Shown in pieces: positions 7,945 through 13,498 of a DNA stretch of 22,739 nucleotides; position 1 is the stretch's first letter; every line of letters starts with the position of its first letter. A program made the position numbers and the translations under genes. This DNA is from a virus, in the IMG/VR virus record IMGVR_UViG_3300045738_001042, positions 1 through 22,739 of that record, one strand, 5' to 3'. The notes beneath the pieces were generated by a model. It did no database searches. It was not told where the DNA came from and worked only from the letters and a program-made list of their open reading frames with translations.

Positions 7945-8078
7945 TTACGCACTAAGCTCGTGATCGCATCCAGGGCGACCGTGATAGCCCCGCGAACCAC
8001 CGTGGTGGTTTTTTGGAAGCAATGCAGTGCGTGCTCATAAAGGGTTATCGCGATGTTGTTGAACAAATCAGTCTCCAT
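7941..8078 (-). CDS. 45-aa protein of unknown function
   Basis: The frame starts at ATG 8078 (METDLFNNIAITLYEHALHC) and ends at 7941, overlapping the GTG of the 40-aa zinc ribbon as GTGA. The product is one or two amphipathic helices (VVRGAITVALDAITSLVRK) with no recognisable family. The start codon is one base after the T-run of a terminator-like hairpin, whose 3' arm contains GGAGG and GGGG runs that could serve as ribosome site. A perfect palindrome inside it (7995-8010) also looks like a terminator for the opposite strand. Support comes mainly from the coupled gene order. Confidence 0.45.
   Translation of the reverse strand: METDLFNNIAITLYEHALHCFQKTTTVVRGAITVALDAITSLVRK
7995..8014 (+). 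terminator. Rightward intrinsic terminator inside a leftward gene
   Basis: The 16-bp perfect palindrome AACCACCGTGGTGGTT (7995-8010) is followed by more T, giving six in a row (8009-8014). It has the form of a strong terminator for rightward transcription, although only leftward genes are seen here. It may block antisense transcription or end an unseen antisense RNA. Confidence 0.5.
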
Positions 8079-8079
8079 T

Positions 8080-8122
8080 AAAAAAGCCCCGCCTCCCAGG
8101 CCCGGGACACCCCCGAGGCGGG
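8080..8122 (-). terminator. Intrinsic-terminator-like hairpin ahead of the packaging genes
   Basis: CCCGCCTC and GAGGCGGG (8115-8122 and 8088-8095) pair over 8 bp around a G+C-rich 19-nt loop that can itself fold. Leftward reading then gives GC and six T (8085-8080). ATG 8078 follows directly. A terminator here, between the zinc-ribbon gene and the terminase set, implies read-through or antitermination for late expression. Confidence 0.7.
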
Positions 8123-8255
8123 TTATAAACCGTGGTTGATAGGGGACGGGCCTGTCCACTTTGGGGGTGCGCCATCATCCACGGGATAGGGCGGCGGGCG
8201 AAGCCTCGCCACCCAAGAAGTGCGGACCCCCACCGGCCCGCGAAGTCGCTAACGG

Positions 8256-8492
8256 TTATCCACGCCTAGTCCACCTGGGGACGCGGCAAGTTCTGTAATG
8301 CTCCATCCTGACCTCCATGCTCGATGGGAGGTACTCACCGCACCAAACACAGACCGGGGATGGCTCGCCGTGAAGCGGCCACCCGCATTTGGAGCAGTTG
8401 GGTCGGTAATCAGGGCTCGCGTCGATCTGGAGTAAGGCCGATTCCGCCGCGTTCAACACATTTGTGCAGTGGGGGCATCGCTCGATTTCCAT
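8256..8492 (-). CDS. Zinc-ribbon protein with several CxxC knuckles
   Basis: The 78-aa product begins MEIERCPHCTNVL and continues with NCSKCGWPLHGEPSPVCVWC and HYRTCRVPRW. This gives three CxxC knuckles plus a late H/C pair, enough for two zinc sites. Rubredoxin-like knuckles (CPHC, CSKCG, CVWCG) are typical of small DNA- or RNA-binding zinc ribbons. It is the first gene of the leftward set, about 100 bases downstream of the predicted promoter. A terminator-like hairpin lies between promoter and gene. A role as a regulator of the late operon would fit but is not shown. The ATG has no clear ribosome site. Confidence 0.7.
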   Translation of the reverse strand: MEIERCPHCTNVLNAAESALLQIDASPDYRPNCSKCGWPLHGEPSPVCVWCGEYLPSSMEVRMEHYRTCRVPRWTRRG

Positions 8493-8498
8493 TTTCGT

Positions 8499-8540
8499 AA
8501 AAAGGGGAGGCCCCCGGTTGAGAGTTCAACCAGGGGCCTC
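8499..8540 (-). terminator. Long terminator/attenuator hairpin in the leader of the leftward operon
   Basis: GAGGCCCC (8507-8514) pairs with GGGGCCTC (8533-8540). After one mismatch, GGTTGA (8516-8521) pairs with TCAACC (8526-8531) around a 4-nt loop. Leftward reading ends in CCC and five T (8503-8499), followed by the zinc-ribbon ATG. It lies roughly 50 bases after the predicted start of transcription, so it is placed as an attenuator. Confidence 0.7.
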
Positions 8541-8560
8541 GTTGGCGCCGGGGAGGGCAA

Positions 8561-8590
8561 GGTCTAGACCTGAGCGGTTACAAAATAACC
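8561..8590. repeat. Two short palindromes, candidate operators
   Basis: GGTCTAGACC (8561-8570) is a perfect 10-bp palindrome. GGTTA-CAAAA-TAACC (8576-8590) is a perfect inverted repeat. Both lie at or just after the predicted transcription start of the leftward promoter, where a repressor would act. A related GGTT/TAACC element occurs near 20258. No repressor can be assigned. Confidence 0.4.
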
Positions 8591-8599
8591 ACTACTTAC

Positions 8600-8608
8600 A
8601 GTATAGCA
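8600..8608 (-). promoter_or_regulatory. Extended -10 promoter for the leftward operon
   Basis: Read leftward, TGC-TATACT (8608-8600) is a TGn extended -10 element with five of six matches to TATAAT. No good -35 element is seen, which is tolerated in extended -10 promoters. Transcription would start near 8592 and run into the hairpin at 8499-8540. Confidence 0.5.
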
Positions 8609-8728
8609 CGGTACTAGGGGGGTGAACCACGCAGGGTAATAGGGGGCTAAATGGGGGGTAGGTATGGAGTAGGCGGCACCCCCCGCCCGAATCCCTTAAA
8701 ACTGCACATCCCAACCCCTGAAGGGCTC

Positions 8729-8757
8729 TTGACATTCGGTGGTTCTTTAGGCACTCT
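8729..8757 (+). promoter_or_regulatory. Possible integrase promoter (-35 only)
   Basis: A perfect TTGACA lies at 8729-8734, 30 bases before the integrase ATG. At the normal 17-base spacing the -10 position reads CACTCT, a poor match. The promoter may need an activator, or the hexamer may be chance. Confidence 0.3.
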
Positions 8758-8763
8758 TTGCCA

Positions 8764-9624
8764 ATGAATATCGAAGAATATTTCAATACCTGGCGGGATC
8801 AGGACGTATCGAGATCGTGGCGAAAGACTAGGCGGTGCCTAGTCAGAAAATACTGCCTCCCTGTGTTGGGGAAAAGGGAGTTCTCGGAACTCACCCCAGC
8901 CGACCTGATGGCCGTACTCGATGGTGTGCAGGGATGCCGGGCGTCAACGGCAAATAAAGTCGTTTTTAATGCCTTTCGCGCCCTCTTGCGGGATGCCACC
9001 CGGGATGGATACGCCTCGTGGGATTTGATCCCGACACTCTACGCCCGATTGAAGCGGAAAACCGGGGAGAACGCCGAGGAGCGTAGACCCTTGACGGTCG
9101 AGGAGCGGGACGTGATTCTCGGCAAACTCAAATCGTCAATGAAGCCGGTGGAGGCACTGTTTGTTCGCTTCCTGTTGTTTACTGGCGTTCGCCCAAACGA
9201 GGCTTTAGGGCTGACCTGGGGGCGGGTTTGCGGTGAAACCCGCCGCGCCTACATCAACGAGGGCATCGTGGACGGGTGCGTGACGACACTGAAAACCCAG
9301 CGCTCCCGCAGGTGGGTCGAAATTCCCGACACGCTCTGGCACGCTATGCCGGAGCACGAAGACGTGGAGGAGAGGGTCTTTGCCGAAGTCAAAATAGCGA
9401 AACTCCGCGCTGCCTGGAACGAAATCGTTCAACGGATGGGCCTGACCAACAAACCCTTGTATATTTGCCGCCACACTTTCATCAGCCAAGCCCTTTCGAG
9501 CGGTGTGCCGCTGCCTGTGGTCGCGGCGCAGGTAGGCGACAACCCATCGGTAGTAGAAAAGGTCTACTACCGCTACCTCAAGAGCAGTAGGACCGATTGG
9601 GACCGAGCCCTTAGTAGCTCATAA
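8764..9624 (+). CDS. int: Tyrosine recombinase integrase
   Basis: The 286-aa protein has an N-terminal SAM-like core-binding domain (residues 3-95; TWRDQDVSRSWRKTRRCL, ELTPADLMAVLDGV) and a C-terminal catalytic domain. Catalytic residues: Arg in LFTGVRPNEALGLTW (about R143), Lys in TTLKTQRSRRW (about K177), Arg-His in LYICRHTFISQAL, and the nucleophile Tyr in VVEKVYYRYL near residue 270. The first His of the HxxR box is Tyr, and the usual G-H before the tyrosine is G-D (VGDNPS). Both changes occur in other phage integrases. It lacks the long arm-binding N-terminal domain of lambda Int. ATG 8764 is chosen over TTG 8758. It should integrate and excise the phage; no attachment site was recognised. 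Confidence 0.92.
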   Translation: MNIEEYFNTWRDQDVSRSWRKTRRCLVRKYCLPVLGKREFSELTPADLMAVLDGVQGCRASTANKVVFNAFRALLRDATRDGYASWDLIPTLYARLKRKTGENAEERRPLTVEERDVILGKLKSSMKPVEALFVRFLLFTGVRPNEALGLTWGRVCGETRRAYINEGIVDGCVTTLKTQRSRRWVEIPDTLWHAMPEHEDVEERVFAEVKIAKLRAAWNEIVQRMGLTNKPLYICRHTFISQALSSGVPLPVVAAQVGDNPSVVEKVYYRYLKSSRTDWDRALSSS

Positions 9625-9738
9625 ACCGAGCCACTGGGGTTTTTTCAGTGCCCCGGGTCTTGCGCTTTGATATCCCGAAGCGTAAAATACTTAGTAATGG
9701 AAGCTATGCAACAAAACAGGGCTCACCGGGGGCCATGC

Positions 9739-9766
9739 TTGGCCATTGCCGTGGTCCTAGTATTTT
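9739..9766 (+). promoter_or_regulatory. Possible promoter of the recombination/replication operon
   Basis: TTGGCC (9739-9744) and TATTTT (9761-9766) are separated by 16 bases. This is the best sigma70-like pair in the gap between integrase and exonuclease. Transcription would begin around 9772, at the edge of the structured leader. Confidence 0.35.
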
Positions 9767-9769
9767 CAC

Positions 9770-9841
9770 GGTGTGGGGCTCCTCTCCCCGTTCGGCTCAT
9801 CACACCGGGGCCGGGTAACCCCCGGCCCGAAGTCCCCACAC
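9770..9841 (+). ncRNA. Structured leader with two mutually exclusive pairings
   Basis: GTGTGGGG (9771-9778) can pair with CCCCACAC (9834-9841), enclosing a hairpin of GGGCCGGG (9808-9815) and CCCGGCCC (9821-9828). The same 5' segment can instead pair as GGTGTG (9770-9775) with CACACC (9801-9806). The alternatives cannot coexist. They sit upstream of a perfect hairpin at 9876-9904 and of the exonuclease gene. This is the layout of a switching leader, but no known riboswitch class is recognised. The gap from 9625 to 9945 holds no convincing gene. Confidence 0.35.
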
Positions 9842-9875
9842 AAGCGCAACCCGGTTCCCTTTCGCTGGGTGCGCC

Positions 9876-9909
9876 CGGCGACGGCCGTCAATCGGCCGTC
9901 GCCGGTTTT
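9876..9909 (+). terminator. 12-bp perfect hairpin followed by GTTTT
   Basis: CGGCGACGGCCG (9876-9887) and CGGCCGTCGCCG (9893-9904) pair perfectly around TCAAT, followed by GTTTT. It is a very stable stem with a short T-run, 36 bases before the exonuclease ATG. It may terminate the integrase message or attenuate the next operon. Confidence 0.55.
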
Positions 9910-9945
9910 GACCTGAAGGGGCCGGGATGCCCCGGGGAGGACTAG

Positions 9946-10848
9946 ATGGATTTAATAAACTTCAAGGATAAGGCAGAGTGGCTCGCCTACCGCAAAAAGC
10001 GGATCACGGGCACGGGTGCCGCCACAATTATGGGCGCGAACCCATATAGCTCCCCCCTGCAACTGTGGGGTGAAATGACCGGGCGACTCGAACCCGCAGA
10101 TCTGAGCGAGAACCAGGCCGTACAACTCGGCATCAAGTTAGAACCCATCGTGCGGGAGTGGTTTTACGAGGAAACCCATTATGAATCGGCGTGCGTCCTA
10201 GGCGAGTTCACAATCGTCAACCACCCTGATCTAGATTTCGTGGGCGGCACCCCCGACGATATCTACACCGACGATGAACACGAAGGCATCCTTGAAATCA
10301 AAACGACGGGCGCCCACTTGGGGCACCTGTGGGACAGCGCCCCACCGTTGGCAGCACAAGTCCAGGCGCAACTGTACGCGGCGTGTGCCGACGTGAAGTT
10401 TTGTGCCTACGCCGTTCTCATTGGGGGACAGACTCTGAAGAGTTTCGAGCAGGACCGGAACGACGATTTCATCTCAGTGATGCTGGAGTTGCTGTCTCGC
10501 TGGTGGACCGACCACATCGTGGGTGACAAGCCCCCTGACGCGGACGCCACGACATCGACCAAGAGCGCGTTGGAGGCGCTGTACCCACTCGATTCCGGTG
10601 AAGAGGTCCAACTGGGCGATGAGGCCCTGGAGTGGGCGGCTGTGCGGGAAGAGGCCAGTTCGGAAATTAAGAAATACGAAGCACAGCGGCTGGAAGCTGA
10701 AAACAACCTGAAGGCGCTAATCGGTGACGCCACCGTCGCGTGCCTGCCAGACGGCACCCGGTTTACCTGGAAACAGCAGACACGAAAGGCATACGCCGTA
10801 GACGAAAGGAGCTTCCGCGTGTTGCGGAGAAAGGGGAGAAATAAATGA
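9946..10848 (+). CDS. YqaJ-family (lambda-exonuclease-like) recombination nuclease
   Basis: The 300-aa protein belongs to the PD-(D/E)xK fold that chews the 5' strand of duplex DNA for phage recombination. It opens with EWLAYRKKRITGTGAATIMG and NPYSSPLQLW, typical of YqaJ proteins. Active-site residues: E66 in LGIKLEPIVREW, D104/D105 in VGGTPDDIY, E117 and K119 in ILEIKTT, and the glutamines of AAQVQAQLYAA. A C-terminal helical region (EEASSEIKKYEAQRLEAENN) is common in this family. GGGGAGGA precedes the ATG. The stop overlaps the annealing-protein start as ATGA, so the exonuclease-annealase pair is co-translated as in other phages. Confidence 0.93.
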   Translation: MDLINFKDKAEWLAYRKKRITGTGAATIMGANPYSSPLQLWGEMTGRLEPADLSENQAVQLGIKLEPIVREWFYEETHYESACVLGEFTIVNHPDLDFVGGTPDDIYTDDEHEGILEIKTTGAHLGHLWDSAPPLAAQVQAQLYAACADVKFCAYAVLIGGQTLKSFEQDRNDDFISVMLELLSRWWTDHIVGDKPPDADATTSTKSALEALYPLDSGEEVQLGDEALEWAAVREEASSEIKKYEAQRLEAENNLKALIGDATVACLPDGTRFTWKQQTRKAYAVDERSFRVLRRKGRNK

Positions 10849-11663
10849 ACGAGGATATGACAGACACGATGGTTCCTTACGCACCTATCCCGGTGCCCAC
10901 ACCTCACCACTCGGTCGAGGTCGATAAGATATTCGGGGCGCTTGCCAAGGCTCAGAGCCAGATGGGGGGGGCGGTGAAACAAAAAGAGAACCCATTTTTC
11001 AAGTCCAGTTACGCGGACCTCGCGTCCGTCGTAGAGGCCGTTCGGGAACCGCTAACCGCGAACGGATTGGCACATTACCAATATACACACGAGGGGGACG
11101 GGGCCACGGTTACCGTGGTTTGCGTACTCGCCCATTCGTCAGGCCAATGGATCCTCAGTTCGTTGACCTTGAAGCCCAACAAGGCGGACGCGCAAGGAAT
11201 CGGGGGCGCGATTACCTACGCCCGTCGATACACGCTATCGGGTTTGTGCGGTTTACCTCAAGTGGATGATGATGGGGAGGCCGCAGTCACGCACGACGAT
11301 GCGGCCGAGTCCACGCCCGTACTCGAAGACCTGATCGCCAAGGAACTCGGCGGTAAAAAGGTGGACTCGAAGACCCGTAAGGCGGCAAAAAAGGGGAAGC
11401 CGAAAACGGGCGACATCCCGGGCTATAAACCGGGCGGGAAGATCACCGAGAAGCAAAAGAACCAACTCTGGGACGCGGGGGGCAAGATGGCCGGTAACCG
11501 CGGTGATGACGCGGCAAAGCCGATCATGGCGGAGATGCTGAAGCGGTTGGGGGAAAGTTCCGATGGGGACAGCGGGCAACACAAGAAAGTAGGGGACATA
11601 CCCGCCGCCCTGTTCAAGGACGCACTGGCGATTATCGAGAACATCGACCAACCCAGTGGATGA
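10845..11663 (+). CDS. erf: ERF-family single-strand annealing protein
   Basis: The 272-aa partner of the exonuclease anneals complementary single strands. The ERF core spans residues 20-145: VDKIFGALAKAQSQMGG, then NPFFKSSYADLASVVEAVRE, LTANGLAHYQY, and the hallmark GGAITYARRYTLSGLCGL (120-137) followed by an acidic DDDGEA patch. Residues 160-205 are a lysine-rich linker (KKVDSKTRKAAKKGKPKTG), and the tail (EKQKNQLWDAGGKMAGNRG) is helical. GGGGAG lies seven bases before the ATG, inside the exonuclease 3' end. Confidence 0.93.
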   Translation: MNEDMTDTMVPYAPIPVPTPHHSVEVDKIFGALAKAQSQMGGAVKQKENPFFKSSYADLASVVEAVREPLTANGLAHYQYTHEGDGATVTVVCVLAHSSGQWILSSLTLKPNKADAQGIGGAITYARRYTLSGLCGLPQVDDDGEAAVTHDDAAESTPVLEDLIAKELGGKKVDSKTRKAAKKGKPKTGDIPGYKPGGKITEKQKNQLWDAGGKMAGNRGDDAAKPIMAEMLKRLGESSDGDSGQHKKVGDIPAALFKDALAIIENIDQPSG

Positions 11664-11910
11664 CGAGAGGCACGAGCTTGACTGCTGGTGCGATGGCTCG
11701 CCGGGGAACGGGTGCATCACCTGCGGTGGGTCGGGCACGATGCGTATCGAGTGCCTGGGTGGTTGCGCGACGTGTTCGGTGTGCCGCGAAGAGTGTGGCG
11801 GCTGCCCTGAATGCACGCTGTGCGTAACCTGTGAGGAATATTTGGCATCTTGTGAATGCCGCTGTAATGACTGCGACAAGGAGTACGACAAGTGTTCGTG
11901 CGAGGAGTGA
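11656..11910 (+). CDS. Extremely cysteine-rich protein (19 Cys in 84 aa)
   Basis: It starts at GTG 11656, overlapping the annealing-protein stop by 8 bases. The product holds 19 cysteines (23%), mostly in CxC and CxxC pairs: CWCDG, CITCGGSG (like the DnaJ CxxCxGxG repeat), CATCSVC, CGGCPECTLCVTCEE, CECRCNDC, CSCEE. It is also strongly acidic. The pairs could hold about four zinc ions. It lies between the annealing protein and SSB, so a DNA-recombination cofactor or metal-binding scaffold is possible. No family is recognised. It would be missed by methods that skip GTG starts or low-complexity proteins. Confidence 0.7.
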   Translation: MDDERHELDCWCDGSPGNGCITCGGSGTMRIECLGGCATCSVCREECGGCPECTLCVTCEEYLASCECRCNDCDKEYDKCSCEE

Positions 11911-11913
11911 ATA

Positions 11914-12336
11914 ATGGGATCGATGAATATGGTGGTTCTGGTCGGGCATCTCGGCCAAAACCCTGAGCTAAAAGAAACGAATTCGGGCCGTAGCGTCTGC
12001 ACGTTGCGTATTGCCACGAACGAGCGTTGGAAGGACAAGGAGGGGCAAGCCCAGGAGCGAACCGAGTGGCACAACGTGGTTGTGTGGGGCCATGACGCGG
12101 ACCACTGCGGACAGTATCTCCACCAAGGCAGCGCCGTTTGCATCCGCGGTCGCATCCAGACCCGCAAGTGGGAGGACAGGGACGGCAACGAACGCTCCTC
12201 CACCGAGATCGTAGCCGACATGGGTGGCGTGGAATTCCTGGGCAGTAAGGCGGAGGAAGGTGGTTATAAAAACGGGGCGTCGAAGAGCCCCCGTGACGAT
12301 GGGGCAGAGGAGGACGGTAGGGATGTACCGTTTTAA
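11914..12336 (+). CDS. ssb: Single-stranded DNA-binding protein
   Basis: The 140-aa protein has a complete OB-fold domain (residues 1-110): MVVLVGHLGQNPELKETNSG, TLRIATNERWKD, RTEWHNVVVWG, GSAVCIRGRIQTRKWEDRDG. A short linker and the acidic C-terminal tip DGRDVPF follow, the equivalent of the DDIPF tail that recruits repair and replication partners. GAGGAG precedes the ATG. It follows the exonuclease, annealing and cysteine-rich genes and precedes the initiator module, as expected for a phage SSB used in both recombination and replication. It is shorter than host SSB (about 170-180 aa), typical of phage forms. Confidence 0.95.
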   Translation: MGSMNMVVLVGHLGQNPELKETNSGRSVCTLRIATNERWKDKEGQAQERTEWHNVVVWGHDADHCGQYLHQGSAVCIRGRIQTRKWEDRDGNERSSTEIVADMGGVEFLGSKAEEGGYKNGASKSPRDDGAEEDGRDVPF

Positions 12337-12339
12337 GCT

Positions 12340-12669
12340 ATGGGGTTAATGCGGCGCCCCCCGGGGCCGTTGTTCGAGCCTACTGCTCGCAAGACGGACC
12401 CGGGGACCAGTCACCATGCAGCGGCCACGGTTAAGCCGACTGAGTTGCGTCGTAAGGTGCTGACAGCACTGACCAAAGGCCCGGCGATAGCGGAGGTGTT
12501 GTGCGAGCGCACGGGGATTGCGTGGAACACACTCACGCCACGTTTGCGGGAAATCGAGCGCCGGGGGTGGATCGCCAGGGATGGCAAAGCGGTGGCCTCG
12601 ACGGGTCGCAGGCAGACCCGCTGGCAACTAACCCAAGAGGGGTGGAACACCTTGGGGGAAGGCAGGTGA
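12340..12669 (+). CDS. Winged-helix DNA-binding protein
   Basis: The 109-aa product begins with a proline-rich tail (MRRPPGPLFEPT) and the phrase KTDPGTSHHAA, seen in a common but unnamed family of phage winged-helix proteins. Residues 35-105 form the domain: LRRKVLTALTKGPAIAEVL, CERTGIAWNTLTPRLREIERR (recognition helix) and the wing GWIARDGK...RRQTRWQLT. It lies between SSB and the replication initiator with almost no spacing. It is probably a regulator or replication accessory DNA binder. Which DNA it binds cannot be seen. Confidence 0.75.
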   Translation: MGLMRRPPGPLFEPTARKTDPGTSHHAAATVKPTELRRKVLTALTKGPAIAEVLCERTGIAWNTLTPRLREIERRGWIARDGKAVASTGRRQTRWQLTQEGWNTLGEGR

Positions 12670-12673
12670 TGGT

Positions 12674-13498
12674 GTGGTTCGGATACGAACGATAAAGCCT
12701 GAGATTTTCAGGCATGAAATCTTGTGGGAGCTTGAAAAGGAAACCGGGCTACCCTGTACACTTATCTTCATGGGGCTCTTTTGCTGCGCCGACCGGGAAG
12801 GTCGTTTTAAGTGGCGCCCTCGCGAGTTAAAGCTAGATATCCGACCTTATGATGATGGCTTAGATTTTGGCATCGCGATGGATATCCTGTTTGAGGCAGG
12901 GCTAATCACCAAGTATGAAGTTGATGGAGAACCTTACGGTTTGGTCACGAAGTTCTCATCACACCAGGTGGTAAACCACCGTGAAGCGGAGTCGCGCCTA
13001 CCGGCGCCCCCCGGCGTGCCCGGGCGTGCCCCGGGCGTGCCCGGGCGTGCCCGGGGGGAAGGGAAGGGAACTGGAAGGGAACTGGAAGGGAAAGGGAAGG
13101 GAACTGGAGAAGAGGGGGTTCGTAAAAAAAGGTCCATCCATCCTGACGTGCAGGAGGTCTTCGACCACTGGTGCAAGTGTTTAAACCACCCGGCCAGCAC
13201 CCTGACCAAGCAGCGACAAGACCGGATTCTCCAACGAATAAAGGAGGGTTTTTCCACGGAAGACTTGAAGAAAGCCATTACCGGCTGCTCCCTGACTCCG
13301 CACAACATGGGCATTAACGAGCGTGGCGAGGTTTACGACTCGGTCATGCTCATCCTGAAGGATGCCGACCAGGTGGAGCGGTTCATGCGAAACGCAGACG
13401 CGCCGCCACGGGCGCCCTCAAAATCAGAGATGAAAGAGGCTCGTCACGTTGAAACGGCGAGGGAATTTCTAGGGAGGGCGAAGGGTGGAGGATCGTGA
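12674..13498 (+). CDS. Phage replication initiator / replisome organiser
   Basis: It starts with GTG 12674; AGG lies seven bases upstream. The 274-aa product opens with VRIRTIKPEIFRHEIL, then LIFMGLFCCADREGRFKWRP and LKLDIRPYD, then EAGLITKYEVDG and FSSHQVVNHREAESRLP. This is the N-terminal winged-helix domain of a widespread phage replication-protein family. Residues 112-148 are a low-complexity linker rich in G, P, R, K, E, encoded by two sets of short tandem repeats. The C-terminal domain (about 155-240; HPDVQEVFDHWCKCL, TLTKQRQDRILQRIKEGF) is helical, like the DnaD/DnaT-type tail that contacts the helicase loader. The next gene, loader-like, overlaps by 14 bases. Confidence 0.82.
   Translation: MVRIRTIKPEIFRHEILWELEKETGLPCTLIFMGLFCCADREGRFKWRPRELKLDIRPYDDGLDFGIAMDILFEAGLITKYEVDGEPYGLVTKFSSHQVVNHREAESRLPAPPGVPGRAPGVPGRARGEGKGTGRELEGKGKGTGEEGVRKKRSIHPDVQEVFDHWCKCLNHPASTLTKQRQDRILQRIKEGFSTEDLKKAITGCSLTPHNMGINERGEVYDSVMLILKDADQVERFMRNADAPPRAPSKSEMKEARHVETAREFLGRAKGGGS
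13014..13109 (+). repeat. Two sets of helically phased tandem repeats inside the initiator gene; candidate replication origin
   Basis: GCGTGCC begins at 13014, 13024, 13035 and 13045 (steps 10, 11, 10), each followed by CGGG or CCGGG. Then an 11-bp purine-rich unit (GGGAACTGGAA and close variants) repeats five times from 13055 to 13109. The 11-bp period is not a multiple of three, so selection at DNA level or slippage is more likely than protein repetition. In lambda and several other phages the origin lies in the linker of the initiator gene, exactly as here. Confidence 0.5.

Noticed and set aside
8256-8264. Possible DnaA box TTATCCACG
   Set aside because: It is a single 8-of-9 match covering the stop codon of the zinc-ribbon gene; no cluster and no A+T-rich unwinding region are nearby.
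9632-9650. Terminator directly after the integrase (CACTG...CAGTG around a T-run)
   Set aside because: The T-run is in the loop, not after the stem, and the stem is only 5 bp.
9625-9760. Integrase attachment site or tRNA fragment
   Set aside because: No cloverleaf, T-arm motif or direct repeat suggesting attP could be seen; it cannot be placed without the host junction.
9667-9945. 92-aa rightward frame after the integrase
   Set aside because: It has no ribosome site, a biased G/P-rich composition, and runs straight through three perfect hairpins. The region is better read as a non-coding leader.
11253-12221. 322-aa frame on the minus strand
   Set aside because: It lies opposite the annealing protein, cysteine-rich protein and SSB, and is rich in S, H, P, R. 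It is a G+C-driven shadow of real genes.
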